Both the position numbers and the translations under genes were made by a program. This document shows, piece by piece, positions 16,106 to 25,269 of a stretch of 64,000 bases of DNA (positions are counted from its first letter, which is position 1; every line of letters starts with the position of its first letter). The notes under the pieces are model-generated. The model ran no database searches. It had not been told where the DNA came from and saw only the letters and a program-made list of their open reading frames with translations. The stretch covers positions 186,001 through 250,000 of the forward strand of contig NZ_JALDAY010000008.1 in NCBI RefSeq assembly GCF_022698165.1, written 5' to 3'. The DNA comes from Streptomyces cylindrosporus (lineage in GTDB: Bacteria; Actinomycetota; Actinomycetes; Streptomycetales; Streptomycetaceae).

Positions 16106-17791
16106 TCAGTACGGCGCCTCCCACACCACCGTCGTACCGCCGCCGCCCTCCCCGATGCCCGGCCCGTGTCTGCTGTCGCCGCCCAGGGACTCGGCCCGCC
16201 GTTCGAGGTTGTTCAGGCCGCTGCGGCGGCCGCCGGCCGGGATCCCGACGCCGTCGTCCGCGACCGTCAGCCGTACGCCCGGGCGTCCGTCCGGCAGGGT
16301 CACCGTCGCGTCGACGACGACGTCGATCCGGGAGGCCCGGGCGTGCCGGAAGGCGTTGGAGAGGGCCTCGCGCAGGGCGGCGATGAGGTTCTTGCCGGTG
16401 AGGTCGCCGACCAGGGTGTCGACCGCGCCGACGAAGCGGTGCGCGGGCCTGAAGCCGAGCGGCACGGCGGCCATGGCGATCTCGCGCAGCACGCGCGTGC
16501 TCAGCCCGGAGGGCACCTCGGCGGGGCCCTGCTGGAGCGCGAAGACGGCCGTGCGGATCTCCTGGATGGTGACGTCGAGCTCGTCGACCGCCTTGCCGAC
16601 CCCGTCCCGCACCTCGGGCACGCCCGACGCGCGCTGGGCGCTCTCCAGCATCATGCCGGTCGCGAACAGCCGCTGGATGACAAGATCGTGCAGGTCACGG
16701 GCGATCCGGTCGCGGTCCTCGTACACCGCGAGCCGCTCCCGGTCCCGCTGCGCCTCGGCCATCATCAGCGCGAGCGCGGCCTGCGAGGCGAACTGGGCCG
16801 CCATCGTCCGCTCGGCCTCCGTGAACGCGGGCTCCCCTTGCGCCCGCGGGGTGACAAGGGCCCCCAGGACGCGTCCGTCGCTCTGCAGCGGCAGCATCAT
16901 GACCGGCCCGTACACGCGCCCGTGCGGGGTGAGCATGCGCCGGTCGGTGGCCGCGTCGTCGATGAACACGGCCTGCCCGGCGAGGAGTTCGGCGACCAGC
17001 TCGCTGTCCGGCGGGACGACCGAGCCCAGCATCGTGGAGGGCCGGTCCGCGGCCACGGCCACGATCTCCAGGCCGCCCTCGTCGGCGGGCAGCAGCACGA
17101 TCCCGGCCGCGGACCCGGACAGCCGGCGCGCCTGCTCGGCGACGACCTGGAGCGCGTCGTCGGTGTCCCCGCCCGACAGCAGCGCCGTGGTGACCGCCAC
17201 CGACCCGTCGATCCACTGCTCCCGCTGCCTTGCCGCCTCGTACAGCCGCGCGTTGCCGACGGCGATACCGGCCTCGGTCGCCAGCACCCGGACCATGGCC
17301 AGGTCGAAGTCGTCGAACGGCCGGCCGCCGTGCTTCTCCGTCAGATACAGATTGCCGAAGATCTCGCCCTGCACCCGGATCGGCAGCCCCAGGAAGCCGC
17401 GCATCACGGGGTGGTGCTCGGGAAAGCCGCACGATCGCGGATCCCGCGTCAGATCCGCGACCCGCACCGGCTCCGGGTCCCGGATCAGCGCCCCGAGCAG
17501 CCCCTTGTGCCCGTCGGGCAACCGCCCGATCCGACGCGCGGTCTCCGCGTCCACCCCGCGGAAGACGAAGTCGGCGAGCCCGTCCCCGTCCTCGTCGACG
17601 ACCCCGATCGCCGCGTACCGGGCACCCGTCAGATCGGCCGCGGTCGCGCAGATCCGCTCCAGTGTGGAGTGCAGTTCGAGCCCACTCCCGACGGACCGCA
17701 TCGCCTCCAGGAGCTGTGGCACATGCGCGGCCAGTTCGGCGGAGAGGCCTGACAGGGGACGCCCGGGGCCGGACGACGGTGCGACGGACAT
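16106..17791 (-). CDS. two-GAF sensor histidine kinase, DosS/DevS-like
   Basis: This 561-residue kinase has GAF-1 (about 40-185), GAF-2 (about 205-345), a HisKA_3 dimerisation helix with the phospho-acceptor in DRIARDLHDLVIQRLFATG, and an HATPase_c domain (ALREALSNAFRHARAS, VADDGVGIPAGG). GAF-1 contains GFPEHHPVMRGFLG with adjacent His126-His127, in the segment that holds the heme ligand in mycobacterial DosS/DosT. It lies 54 bp downstream of cydDC on the same strand, so it may be cotranscribed with cytochrome bd. There is no response regulator gene in the window, so it is an orphan here. The ATG at 17791 was chosen over a 10-codon upstream extension. Oxygen or redox sensing is inferred. Confidence 0.85.
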   Translation of the reverse strand: MSVAPSSGPGRPLSGLSAELAAHVPQLLEAMRSVGSGLELHSTLERICATAADLTGARYAAIGVVDEDGDGLADFVFRGVDAETARRIGRLPDGHKGLLGALIRDPEPVRVADLTRDPRSCGFPEHHPVMRGFLGLPIRVQGEIFGNLYLTEKHGGRPFDDFDLAMVRVLATEAGIAVGNARLYEAARQREQWIDGSVAVTTALLSGGDTDDALQVVAEQARRLSGSAAGIVLLPADEGGLEIVAVAADRPSTMLGSVVPPDSELVAELLAGQAVFIDDAATDRRMLTPHGRVYGPVMMLPLQSDGRVLGALVTPRAQGEPAFTEAERTMAAQFASQAALALMMAEAQRDRERLAVYEDRDRIARDLHDLVIQRLFATGMMLESAQRASGVPEVRDGVGKAVDELDVTIQEIRTAVFALQQGPAEVPSGLSTRVLREIAMAAVPLGFRPAHRFVGAVDTLVGDLTGKNLIAALREALSNAFRHARASRIDVVVDATVTLPDGRPGVRLTVADDGVGIPAGGRRSGLNNLERRAESLGGDSRHGPGIGEGGGGTTVVWEAPY

Positions 17792-17845
17792 GCCCCGAGC
17801 GTAGTTAGTCCCCTTTGTCACGGAAACTTGAGACGGGGTCGCGTC

Positions 17846-20800
17846 CTACGACGCTCCCACCAGCGACTCCGCCTCCGCCTCCCGCTCCACCATCGCCCGC
17901 AAGGGCCCAGGCACAGCGGCCAGCTCCGCGTACGACCCGCGCTGCACGACCCGCCCCTGATCGAGTACGACGACCTCGTCGACCGTCTCGAGACCGGTCA
18001 GCCGGTGCGTGATGAGCAGCGTCGTGCGGCCCTCGGTGGCGGCCAGCAGGTCGGCCGTCAGCGCGTCGGCCGTGGGCAGGTCGAGGTGCTCGGCGGGCTC
18101 GTCGAGCACCAGTACCGGGAAGTCGGCCAGCAGCGCGCGGGCCAGCGCGAGTCGCTGCCGCTGCCCGCCGGACAGCCGTGCGCCGTGCTCGCCGACCAGC
18201 GTGTCGAGCCCGTCGGGCAGACCGTCGGCCCAGTCCAGCAGCCGGGCCCCGGCGAGCGCCTCGCGCAGGTCGTCCTCGGTGGCGTCCTTCCTCGCCAGCA
18301 GCAGGTTCTCGCGCACCGAGCTGTCGAAGAGGTGCGCGTCCTGCGCGCACAGCCCGACCAGCCGTCGTACGTCGTCGCTGTCGAGCGCGTACGCGTCGAC
18401 GCCGGCCAGCGTGTAGGAGCCGGCCTCCGCGTCCAGGAACCGCAGCAGGGTCTGGGCGAGGGTGGTCTTGCCGGAACCGGACGGTCCGACGACGGCGACC
18501 CGGCGCCCCTGGTCGAGGGTGAGATCGAGACCCGTGAGCGCGTCCCGGTCCTGCCCCGCGTGCCGGGCGGTGAGGCCCTTGAGGGCGACCGGGAAGGGGG
18601 AGGCGGGCGCCTGCCGGGGCCGCTCGGGCTCCCGTACCGGCGCGGGCGCGTCGAGCACCTCGTACACGCGCTCGGCGCTCCTGCGCACCCGCTGCCGGTA
18701 CTGCACGGCGAGCGGCATGCCGAGCACGGCCTCGAAGGCGGCCAGCGGAGTGAGGACGACGACCGCCATCGCGACGCCGCCGAGCCGCCCGTCGGCGACA
18801 CCCTGGGCGCCCGCGAGGGCGGTGGCGGCGACGGTCAGGCCGGAGATCAGAGAGGTGAGCCCGTCGCCGAGCGCGGTGGCGGTGGCCGCGCGGGAGGCGA
18901 TCCGGGTGAGCGTGCCGTCGGCCCGGCGGGCTTCGGCCGTACGGGCGGGCAGGGCGCCGGCGACGGTCAACTCCGCGGTGCCGGTGAGCAGGTCGGTCAC
19001 CCGCGTGGCCAGCACCCCTCGGGCGGGGGCCAGCCTGCGTTCGGCGCGCCGGGCGACGGCGCCGGTGATCAGCGGGACGCCGACGCCGGCCGCGAGCAGG
19101 CCGAGGGCGAGCATGGCGCCGGCCTCGGGCAGCAGCCACGCCGTGAAGCCGACGGAGGCGGCCGACACGAGCGCGGCGGCACCGGCGGGCAGCAGCCAGC
19201 GCAGCCAGTAGTCCTGCAGGGCGTCCACGTCGGCGACGAGCCGCGAGAGCAGATCGCCCCGGCGGGTACGGCGCAGCCCGGCGGGCGCCAGTCGCTCCAG
19301 GCGTCGGTAGACGGCGACCCTGGTGTCGGCGAGCATCCGCAGCACGGCGTCGTGCGACACCAGCCGCTCGCCGTACCGGAACACGGCCCGCCCGATCCCG
19401 AAGGCCCGCGTCGCCGTCACGGCCACCATCAGGTACAGCACGGGAGGCTGCTGGGAGGCCCGCGAGATGAGCCAGCCGGAGGTCGCCATGAGTCCTACGG
19501 CACTGCCGAGGGCGAGGGTGCCGAGGAGGAGGGCGAGGGTCAGGCGGCTGCGGCGGGGCGCGGCCATGGCGCGGACCCGGGCGAGGACGCCGAGACGGTG
19601 CCCGGACAGGCCTCGGGCATGAGTGAGGCTGCCGTCGGCGGCCGCCAGAGGTGGAACGGGTTCCGCGGCGCGGGAGGTCTGGTGGGCGGAACCCTCCGTG
19701 CGCCCAACCGCGCCCTCCCCGTCGCTCGCGCCTGCCCCCGCCGGCTCTACGGCGGTTGCCGCGCTGCTCACGCCAAGGCGCGGGTGGGCACGGGCCGGTT
19801 CCGCCACCCGCACCACTCGATCCGCCACCCCGAGCAACGCCGGGCGATGCACCACCAGCAGCACCGTCCGCCCCACCGCAAGCCGCCGTACCGCCTCCAC
19901 GACCTCCGCCTCGGTGGCGCCGTCCAGCGCGGCCGTCGGCTCGTCTAGGAGCAGTACGGGCCGGTCCGCGAGGAACGCCCGGGCCAGCGCGAGCCGTTGC
20001 CGCTGGCCCGCGGAGAGTCCGGCACCGTCCTCGCCGAGCACCGTGCCGGGCCCGGCGGGCAGCGCGTCCACGAACTCCAGCGCCCCGGCGTCCCCCAACG
20101 CCCGCCGTACGGCGGCATCGTCGGCGTCGGGGCGCGCCAGCCGTACGTTCTCGGCGATGGTCCCGGCGAACAGGTGCGGCCGCTGCGGCACCCAGGCGAT
20201 CCGCGACCGCCACTGCTCCAGGTCGACCTCGGCGAGATCGACTCCCCCGATCCGCACCCGCCCCTCGGTCGCCGGCACGAATCCCAACAGCACGTTCAGC
20301 AGCGTCGACTTGCCCGCCCCGCTCGGCCCGACGAGAGCCACGGTCTCCCCGGACTCGACGGCGAAGGACACGTCCGACACGGCGTCCTCGGCCCGGCCCG
20401 GATAGCGGACGGTGACCCCCTCGAAGGCCACGGCGCCCGCCGGCACGGCACCGCTGCCCGAGGCCGGGACAGGCGTCTCCAGTACCGCGAAGATCTCCTC
20501 GGCGGCCGCGAGACCCTCCGCCGCCGCGTGGTACTGCGCCCCGACCTGGCGCAGCGGCAGATACGCCTCCGGCGCCAGCACCAGGATGACGAGGCCGACG
20601 TACAGGTCCATCTCGCCGTGCACGAGCCGCATGCCGATGGTCACGGCGACCAGCGCCACCGAGAGCGTGGCGAGCAGCTCCAGGGCGAAGGAGGAGATGA
20701 AGGCGATCCGCAGGGTCCGCATGGTCGCCTGCCGGTACTCGCCGGTGATGCGCTTGATCGACTCGGCCTGTGCCTTGGCTCGCCCGAACACCTTCAGGGT

Positions 20801-21424
20801 CGGCAGTCCCGCGACGACGTCCAGGAAGTGCCCGGACAGGCGGGACAGCAGCTGCCACTGACGGTCCATCCGGGACTGCGTGGCCCAGCCGATGAGGATC
20901 ATGAAGACCGGGATGAGCGGCAGGGTCCCCACGATGATGGCCGCCGAGACCCAGTCCTCGGTGACGACCCGCGCCAGGACCGCCACCGGCACGACCACCG
21001 CGAGCCCCAGCTGCGGCAGATAGCGCGAGAAGTAGTCGTCGAGGGCGTCGACTCCACGCGTGGCCAGGGCGACCAGCGATCCGGTCCGCTGTCCGCCGAG
21101 CCAGCCGGGCCCCAGCGCGACCGCCCGCTCCAGCAGCCGCCCCCGCAGCTCCGACTTCACCGCCGCGCTCGCCCGGTGGGCGGCGAGCTCGGTGAGCCAG
21201 GAGACCAGGGCGCGACCACCGGCCACGGCCACCAACAGCAACAGGGGAGTGCGCAGTTCACTGACCGACATCCCGTGCTGGAAGGCGCCCACCACCACTT
21301 CGGCGATGAGCATCGCCTGCGCGATGACCAGGAGGGCACCGAGGACGCCCAGGCCGACCACGGCCGCCATGAACAGGCGGGTGGCACGGGCGTATCGGAG
21401 CAGACGCGGATCGATTGGTTTCAC
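17846..21424 (-). CDS. cydDC: CydD-CydC fusion, heterodimeric-type ABC exporter for cytochrome bd assembly
   Basis: This protein of about 1,190 residues has two complete ABC exporter halves in one chain, each with a six-helix membrane domain and an ATPase. The first half has Walker A GPSGAGKST, signature LSAGQRQRLALARAF and VLLLDEPTAALDG. The second has GPSGSGKTT, LSGGQRQRLALARALLADFP and VLVLDEPAEHLD. CydDC exports glutathione/cysteine or handles heme in other bacteria and is needed to assemble cytochrome bd. In many actinobacteria the two genes are separate, whereas Streptomyces fuses them. The GTG at 21424, inside a ParB site, is preferred because GAGG lies 10 bases upstream; a GTG at 21433 would add three residues but leaves one base of spacing. 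Confidence 0.94.
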   Translation of the reverse strand: MKPIDPRLLRYARATRLFMAAVVGLGVLGALLVIAQAMLIAEVVVGAFQHGMSVSELRTPLLLLVAVAGGRALVSWLTELAAHRASAAVKSELRGRLLERAVALGPGWLGGQRTGSLVALATRGVDALDDYFSRYLPQLGLAVVVPVAVLARVVTEDWVSAAIIVGTLPLIPVFMILIGWATQSRMDRQWQLLSRLSGHFLDVVAGLPTLKVFGRAKAQAESIKRITGEYRQATMRTLRIAFISSFALELLATLSVALVAVTIGMRLVHGEMDLYVGLVILVLAPEAYLPLRQVGAQYHAAAEGLAAAEEIFAVLETPVPASGSGAVPAGAVAFEGVTVRYPGRAEDAVSDVSFAVESGETVALVGPSGAGKSTLLNVLLGFVPATEGRVRIGGVDLAEVDLEQWRSRIAWVPQRPHLFAGTIAENVRLARPDADDAAVRRALGDAGALEFVDALPAGPGTVLGEDGAGLSAGQRQRLALARAFLADRPVLLLDEPTAALDGATEAEVVEAVRRLAVGRTVLLVVHRPALLGVADRVVRVAEPARAHPRLGVSSAATAVEPAGAGASDGEGAVGRTEGSAHQTSRAAEPVPPLAAADGSLTHARGLSGHRLGVLARVRAMAAPRRSRLTLALLLGTLALGSAVGLMATSGWLISRASQQPPVLYLMVAVTATRAFGIGRAVFRYGERLVSHDAVLRMLADTRVAVYRRLERLAPAGLRRTRRGDLLSRLVADVDALQDYWLRWLLPAGAAALVSAASVGFTAWLLPEAGAMLALGLLAAGVGVPLITGAVARRAERRLAPARGVLATRVTDLLTGTAELTVAGALPARTAEARRADGTLTRIASRAATATALGDGLTSLISGLTVAATALAGAQGVADGRLGGVAMAVVVLTPLAAFEAVLGMPLAVQYRQRVRRSAERVYEVLDAPAPVREPERPRQAPASPFPVALKGLTARHAGQDRDALTGLDLTLDQGRRVAVVGPSGSGKTTLAQTLLRFLDAEAGSYTLAGVDAYALDSDDVRRLVGLCAQDAHLFDSSVRENLLLARKDATEDDLREALAGARLLDWADGLPDGLDTLVGEHGARLSGGQRQRLALARALLADFPVLVLDEPAEHLDLPTADALTADLLAATEGRTTLLITHRLTGLETVDEVVVLDQGRVVQRGSYAELAAVPGPLRAMVEREAEAESLVGAS

Positions 21425-21431
21425 GTGAAAC
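21418..21431. other. ParB-binding site parS, overlapping cydDC start
   Basis: GTTTCACGTGAAAC is an exact match to the Streptomyces parS consensus. The CACGTG core contains the probable GTG start codon of cydDC on the reverse strand. Confidence 0.9.
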
Positions 21432-21459
21432 ACACCTCAGTGCACGGTCTCGGCGACGT

Positions 21460-22464
21460 TCAGTGCACGGACTCAGCGATGTGCTGCGTACCGATGCGCT
21501 TGCGGAACACCCAGTAGGTCCAGCCCTGGTAGAGCAGGACGAGCGGGGTGGCGATCGCCGCCAGCCAGGTCATGATCTTCAGGGTGTACGCGCTCGACGA
21601 GGCGTTGGTGACCGTGAGGCTCCAGTCCTCGTTGAGCGACGACGGCATGACGTTCGGGAAGAGCGACAGGAAGAGCATCGCCACCGCGGCCACGATCGTG
21701 ACGCCGGACAGCGCGAACGACCAGCCCTCACGCCCGGCCTGGTTCGCCGCCAGCGCCGCGACCAGGGCGGCGACGGCCACGATCAGCGCGACCAGGCTCT
21801 TGCCGTCGCCGCTGTCGACCTGCGTCCAGAGCAGGAAGACCAGCGCCAGTACGGCGGTGAGCAGACCGACCTTCGTCGCCAGTGCCCGCGCGCGGACCCG
21901 GATGTCGCCGACGGTCTTGAGCGCCGTGAACACCGCTCCGTGGAAGGTGAACAGCGTCAGCGTGACCAGGCCGCCGAGGAGGGCGTACGGGTTGAGCAGG
22001 TCCCAGAAGGTGCCGACGTACTCGAGGTTCTTGTCGATCTTCACGCCCCGCACGATGTTGCCGAAGGCCACGCCCCACAGGAACGCCGGGATCAGCGAGG
22101 TCCAGAAGATCGCGGTCTCCCAGTTGCGCTGCCAGTTCTCCTCGGGCCGCTTGGCGCGGTACTCGAAGGCGACCCCGCGCACGATCAGGCAGACCAGGAT
22201 GATCAGCAGCGGCAGGTAGAAGCCGGAGAAGAGGGTGGCGTACCACTCGGGGAAGGCGGCGAAGGTCGCGCCGCCCGCCGTGAGCAGCCACACCTCGTTG
22301 CCGTCCCAGACCGGGCCGATGGTGTTGATCAGCACCCGCTTCTCGGGCCGGTCCCGGGCGAGCAGCTTGGTGAGGATGCCGACCCCGAAGTCGAAGCCCT
22401 CCAGGAAGAAGTAGCCGGTCCACAGGACGGCGATGAGCACGAACCAGACGTCGTGAAGTTCCAT
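21460..22464 (-). CDS. cydB: cytochrome bd ubiquinol/menaquinol oxidase subunit II
   Basis: This 334-residue integral membrane protein has eight or nine hydrophobic helices, starts MELHDVWFVLIAVLWTGYFF and has the conserved GFDFGVGIL just after. With CydA it forms the high-affinity terminal oxidase that reduces O2 to water at low oxygen. CydB lacks heme ligands and supports the complex. It lies 18 bp after cydA and 35 bp before the probable cydDC start, so it is the second gene of the operon. The length is normal. Confidence 0.97.
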   Translation of the reverse strand: MELHDVWFVLIAVLWTGYFFLEGFDFGVGILTKLLARDRPEKRVLINTIGPVWDGNEVWLLTAGGATFAAFPEWYATLFSGFYLPLLIILVCLIVRGVAFEYRAKRPEENWQRNWETAIFWTSLIPAFLWGVAFGNIVRGVKIDKNLEYVGTFWDLLNPYALLGGLVTLTLFTFHGAVFTALKTVGDIRVRARALATKVGLLTAVLALVFLLWTQVDSGDGKSLVALIVAVAALVAALAANQAGREGWSFALSGVTIVAAVAMLFLSLFPNVMPSSLNEDWSLTVTNASSSAYTLKIMTWLAAIATPLVLLYQGWTYWVFRKRIGTQHIAESVH

Positions 22465-22482
22465 GACTCGATCTCCCTCGGC

Positions 22483-23991
22483 CTAGTACGAGAAGGCCAT
22501 CGGCTTGTCGGCGTCACGGGTGTCGCCGCCGATCTTCGTGGGCGGGTTGAGGTCTGCCTCGGTGAGCTCGGGCGGGCCGGCCTTGACGTACTTCACCATC
22601 AGCTTGACCTCGACGACGGCGAGGACGGCGTACAGCGCGGTGAAGGTGATCATCGAGGTGAGGACCTCGGCCTGGGAGACACCGGGGGAGACCGCGTGCC
22701 GGGTCTGCAGGACGCCGTAGACGACCCACGGCTGGCGGCCCATCTCGGTGAAGATCCAGCCCCAGGAGTTGGCGATCAGCGGGAAGCCCAGGGTCCAGAT
22801 GGCCACCAGCCAGTACAGCCTGCCGAGCTTGGGGCTCAGCGCCTTGTTGCGGAAGAGCACCAGATGCGGCACCTCGTCGTCGCCGACCCGCAGATGCTGG
22901 GGCAGCATGAACTTCTTGCGGGTCAGCCACAGGCCGAGGATGCCGATGGCGAAGGACGCCATGCCGAAGCCGATCATCCAGCGGAACGCCCAGAAGGCGA
23001 CCGGGATGTTGGGCCGGTAGTCGCCGGGGCCGTACTTCTGCTGCTCGGCCTTGTTGGTGTCGTTGATGCCGGGGACGTACGAGTTGAAGTCGTCGTCGGC
23101 GAGGAACGACAGTATCCCGGGGACGGACAGCTCGACGGTGTTGTGGCCCTTGCTGACGTCGCCGTACGCGAAGATCGAGAACGGTGCGGAGTCCTGGCCG
23201 TCCCACAGCGCCTCCGCGGCGGCCATCTTCATCGGCTGCTGCTTGAACATCACCTTGCCGAGGGTGTCGCCGCTGATCGCGGTGAGCATTCCGGCGATGA
23301 CCACGGTGACCAGGCCGAGGCGCAGCGAGCTCTTCATCACGGAGACGTGCTTCTTGCGGAAGAGGTGGAAGGCCGCGATGCCGACCATGAACGCGCCACC
23401 GGTCAGGAAGGACGCGCTGAGCGTGTGGAAGGCCTGGGCCAGCGCGGTGTTCTGGGTCAGCACGTGCCAGAAGTCGGTGAGTTCGGCCCGCCCCTTGGCC
23501 TTGTTGATCTTGTAGCCGACGGGGTGCTGCATCCAGGAGTTGGCCGCGAGGATGAAGTACGCCGACAGGATCGTGCCGATCGAGACCATCCAGATGCAGG
23601 CCAGGTGGATCTTCTTGGGCAGCTTGTCCCAGCCGAAGATCCACAGGCCGATGAAGGTCGACTCGAAGAAGAAGGCGATCAGCGCCTCGAAGGCGAGCGG
23701 GGCGCCGAAGATGTCACCGACGAAGCGCGAGTAGTCGGACCAGTTCATGCCGAACTGGAACTCCTGCACGATGCCGGTGACCACGCCCATCGCGATGTTG
23801 ATCAGGAAGAGCTTGCCCCAGAACTTGGTCGCCCGGAGGTACTTCTCCTTCTCCGTACGCACCCAGGCGGTCTGCAGGCCGGCCGTGAGGGCGGCGAGCG
23901 AGATCGTGAGCGGGACGAAGAGGAAGTGGTAGACGGTGGTGATACCGAACTGCCAGCGCGCCAGCGTCTCCGGCGCCAAAGCCAGGTTCAC
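22483..23991 (-). CDS. cydA: cytochrome bd oxidase subunit I
   Basis: This 502-residue membrane protein begins MNLALAPETLARWQFGITT, with the conserved His in VYHFLFVPLTISL expected to ligate a b heme. WMQHPVGY is the family signature near residue 155, and RQPWVVYGVLQT lies near residue 415. The Q-loop is of the short type. It is the first gene of the leftward cydA-cydB-cydDC operon. A perfect Rex operator lies 23 bases upstream of the start codon, so expression should rise when NADH/NAD+ is high. The ATG at 23991 is the only start consistent with family alignments I know. Confidence 0.97.
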   Translation of the reverse strand: MNLALAPETLARWQFGITTVYHFLFVPLTISLAALTAGLQTAWVRTEKEKYLRATKFWGKLFLINIAMGVVTGIVQEFQFGMNWSDYSRFVGDIFGAPLAFEALIAFFFESTFIGLWIFGWDKLPKKIHLACIWMVSIGTILSAYFILAANSWMQHPVGYKINKAKGRAELTDFWHVLTQNTALAQAFHTLSASFLTGGAFMVGIAAFHLFRKKHVSVMKSSLRLGLVTVVIAGMLTAISGDTLGKVMFKQQPMKMAAAEALWDGQDSAPFSIFAYGDVSKGHNTVELSVPGILSFLADDDFNSYVPGINDTNKAEQQKYGPGDYRPNIPVAFWAFRWMIGFGMASFAIGILGLWLTRKKFMLPQHLRVGDDEVPHLVLFRNKALSPKLGRLYWLVAIWTLGFPLIANSWGWIFTEMGRQPWVVYGVLQTRHAVSPGVSQAEVLTSMITFTALYAVLAVVEVKLMVKYVKAGPPELTEADLNPPTKIGGDTRDADKPMAFSY

Positions 23992-24013
23992 GTCGCCGCT
24001 CCTTACATGCGCT

Positions 24014-24029
24014 TGTGAAAGCGTTCACA
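24014..24029. promoter_or_regulatory. Rex operator upstream of cydA
   Basis: The reverse strand reads TGTGAACGCTTTCACA, a full match to the Streptomyces Rex consensus TGTGAACNNNTTCACA. A -10-like CATAAT lies at 24045-24040 on the reverse strand, placing the operator over or just after the transcription start. Rex is a redox repressor that releases DNA when bound to NADH. Confidence 0.9.
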
Positions 24030-24137
24030 TTCACAAGCAATTATGGACCATACCCGTTCGACACGGGATGGGCGGGGGGTCCCTAAGCGGGTCCGATAGG
24101 TCACACCTGTACAGGACCGGTCGGCCTATAGCGCACA

Positions 24138-24171
24138 GGGCGCGTCGGTTTCACGTGAAACCGACGCGCCC
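24138..24171. terminator. 34-bp perfect palindrome with parS core, downstream of the aminotransferase gene
   Basis: Bases 24138-24154 are the exact reverse complement of 24155-24171, with parS at the centre (24148-24161) and GC-rich arms (GGGCGCGTCG). It begins 19 bases after the stop of the leftward aminotransferase gene, where a terminator is expected. In RNA it would be a long hairpin with little loop; as DNA it is a ParB site. Confidence 0.65.
24148..24161. other. ParB-binding site parS
   Basis: Exact GTTTCACGTGAAAC, in the centre of a longer palindrome between cydA and the aminotransferase gene. Confidence 0.92.
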
Positions 24172-24189
24172 CGCAGCTCGCGACGACTA

Positions 24190-25269
24190 CTACAGCTCCT
24201 TGCGGAAGGCCTCCGTCACCTTCAGGAAGATGTCGTTCGCCTCGGTCTCCCCGACCGTCACCCGCACGCCCTCGCCCGGGAACGGCCGGACCACCACACC
24301 GTGCTGCTCACAGGCCTGCGCGAAGTCGACCGTGCGCTCCCCCAGGCGCAGCCACACGAAGTTGGCCTGGGTCTCGGGCACCGTCCAGCCCTGGGCCCGC
24401 AGCGTCTCCACGACACGGTTGCGCTCGCACACCAGCGAGCCGACCCGGCCGAGCAGTTCGTCCTCCGCGCGCAGCGAGGCGATCGCCGCGTCCTGGGCGA
24501 GCTGGCTCACGCCGAACGGCACGGCCGTCTTGCGCAGCGCCGCCGCCACCGGCTCATGGGCGATCGCGAAGCCGACCCGCAGCCCCGCGAGGCCGTACGC
24601 CTTGGAGAAGGTGCGCAGGACGCAGACGTTGGGGCGCTCGCGGTACAGCTCGACGCCGTCCGGGACCTCGTTGTCGCGGATGAATTCGCGGTAGGCCTCG
24701 TCGAGCACGACCAGCACATCGCTCGGCACCCGGTCGAGGAAGCGCTCCAGCTCGGCCCGCTTCACGACCGTGCCGGTCGGGTTGTTGGGGTTGCAGACGA
24801 ACACGAGTCGCGTGCGGTCGGTGACCGCGTCCGCCATCGCGTCCAGGTCGTGCACGTCACCGGGCGTCAGCGGCACCTGCACCGAGGTGGCTCCGCTGAT
24901 CTGCGTGATGATCGGGTACGCCTCGAAGGACCGCCAGGCGTAGACGACCTCGTCGCCGGGGCCGGCGGTGGACTGGATCAACTGCTGGGCGACGCCCACC
25001 GAACCGGTGCCGGTGGCCAGGTGGGAGAGCGGGACGCCGAAGCGCTCGGACAGTTCGTTCATCAGGCCCGTGCAGGCCATGTCCGGGTAGCGGTTGAAGG
25101 AGGAAGCAGCGGCCGTCACGCTCTCCATCACACCGGGCAGCGGCGGATAGGGGTTCTCGTTGGAGGACAGCTTGTAGGCCACCGGCCCACCGGCCGCGGC
25201 GGGCTTCCCCGGCTTGTAGGTCGGGATACCCGCCAGCTCGGCGCGCAGCTTCGGGCTCGTCTCGCTCAC
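24190..25269 (-). CDS. HisC/Pat-family aminotransferase (histidinol-phosphate or aromatic)
   Basis: This is a 359-residue fold-type I PLP enzyme of subgroup I-beta. It has the substrate-side SSNENPYPPLP, VFVCNPNNPTGT, DEAYREF, and the PLP lysine in RTFSKAYGLAGLRVG. The family contains both histidinol-phosphate aminotransferase and the aromatic aminotransferase Pat. As it lies outside any histidine operon and in the same region as pheA, a role as Pat (phenylpyruvate to phenylalanine) is plausible but not proven. The GTG at 25269 was chosen because a full AGGAGG lies 6 bases upstream; an upstream ATG has none. Confidence 0.85.
   Translation of the reverse strand: MSETSPKLRAELAGIPTYKPGKPAAAGGPVAYKLSSNENPYPPLPGVMESVTAAASSFNRYPDMACTGLMNELSERFGVPLSHLATGTGSVGVAQQLIQSTAGPGDEVVYAWRSFEAYPIITQISGATSVQVPLTPGDVHDLDAMADAVTDRTRLVFVCNPNNPTGTVVKRAELERFLDRVPSDVLVVLDEAYREFIRDNEVPDGVELYRERPNVCVLRTFSKAYGLAGLRVGFAIAHEPVAAALRKTAVPFGVSQLAQDAAIASLRAEDELLGRVGSLVCERNRVVETLRAQGWTVPETQANFVWLRLGERTVDFAQACEQHGVVVRPFPGEGVRVTVGETEANDIFLKVTEAFRKEL

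Noticed and set aside
17805..20858. 1,017-residue reverse-strand reading frame
   Set aside because: It lies in another frame of cydDC, is almost pure Arg/Gly/Ala/Pro, and has no domain. It is a high-GC shadow.
21415..24018. 867-residue forward frame over cydA and cydB
   Set aside because: Antisense to two well-identified oxidase genes; His/Asp/Glu/Gln-rich shadow composition.
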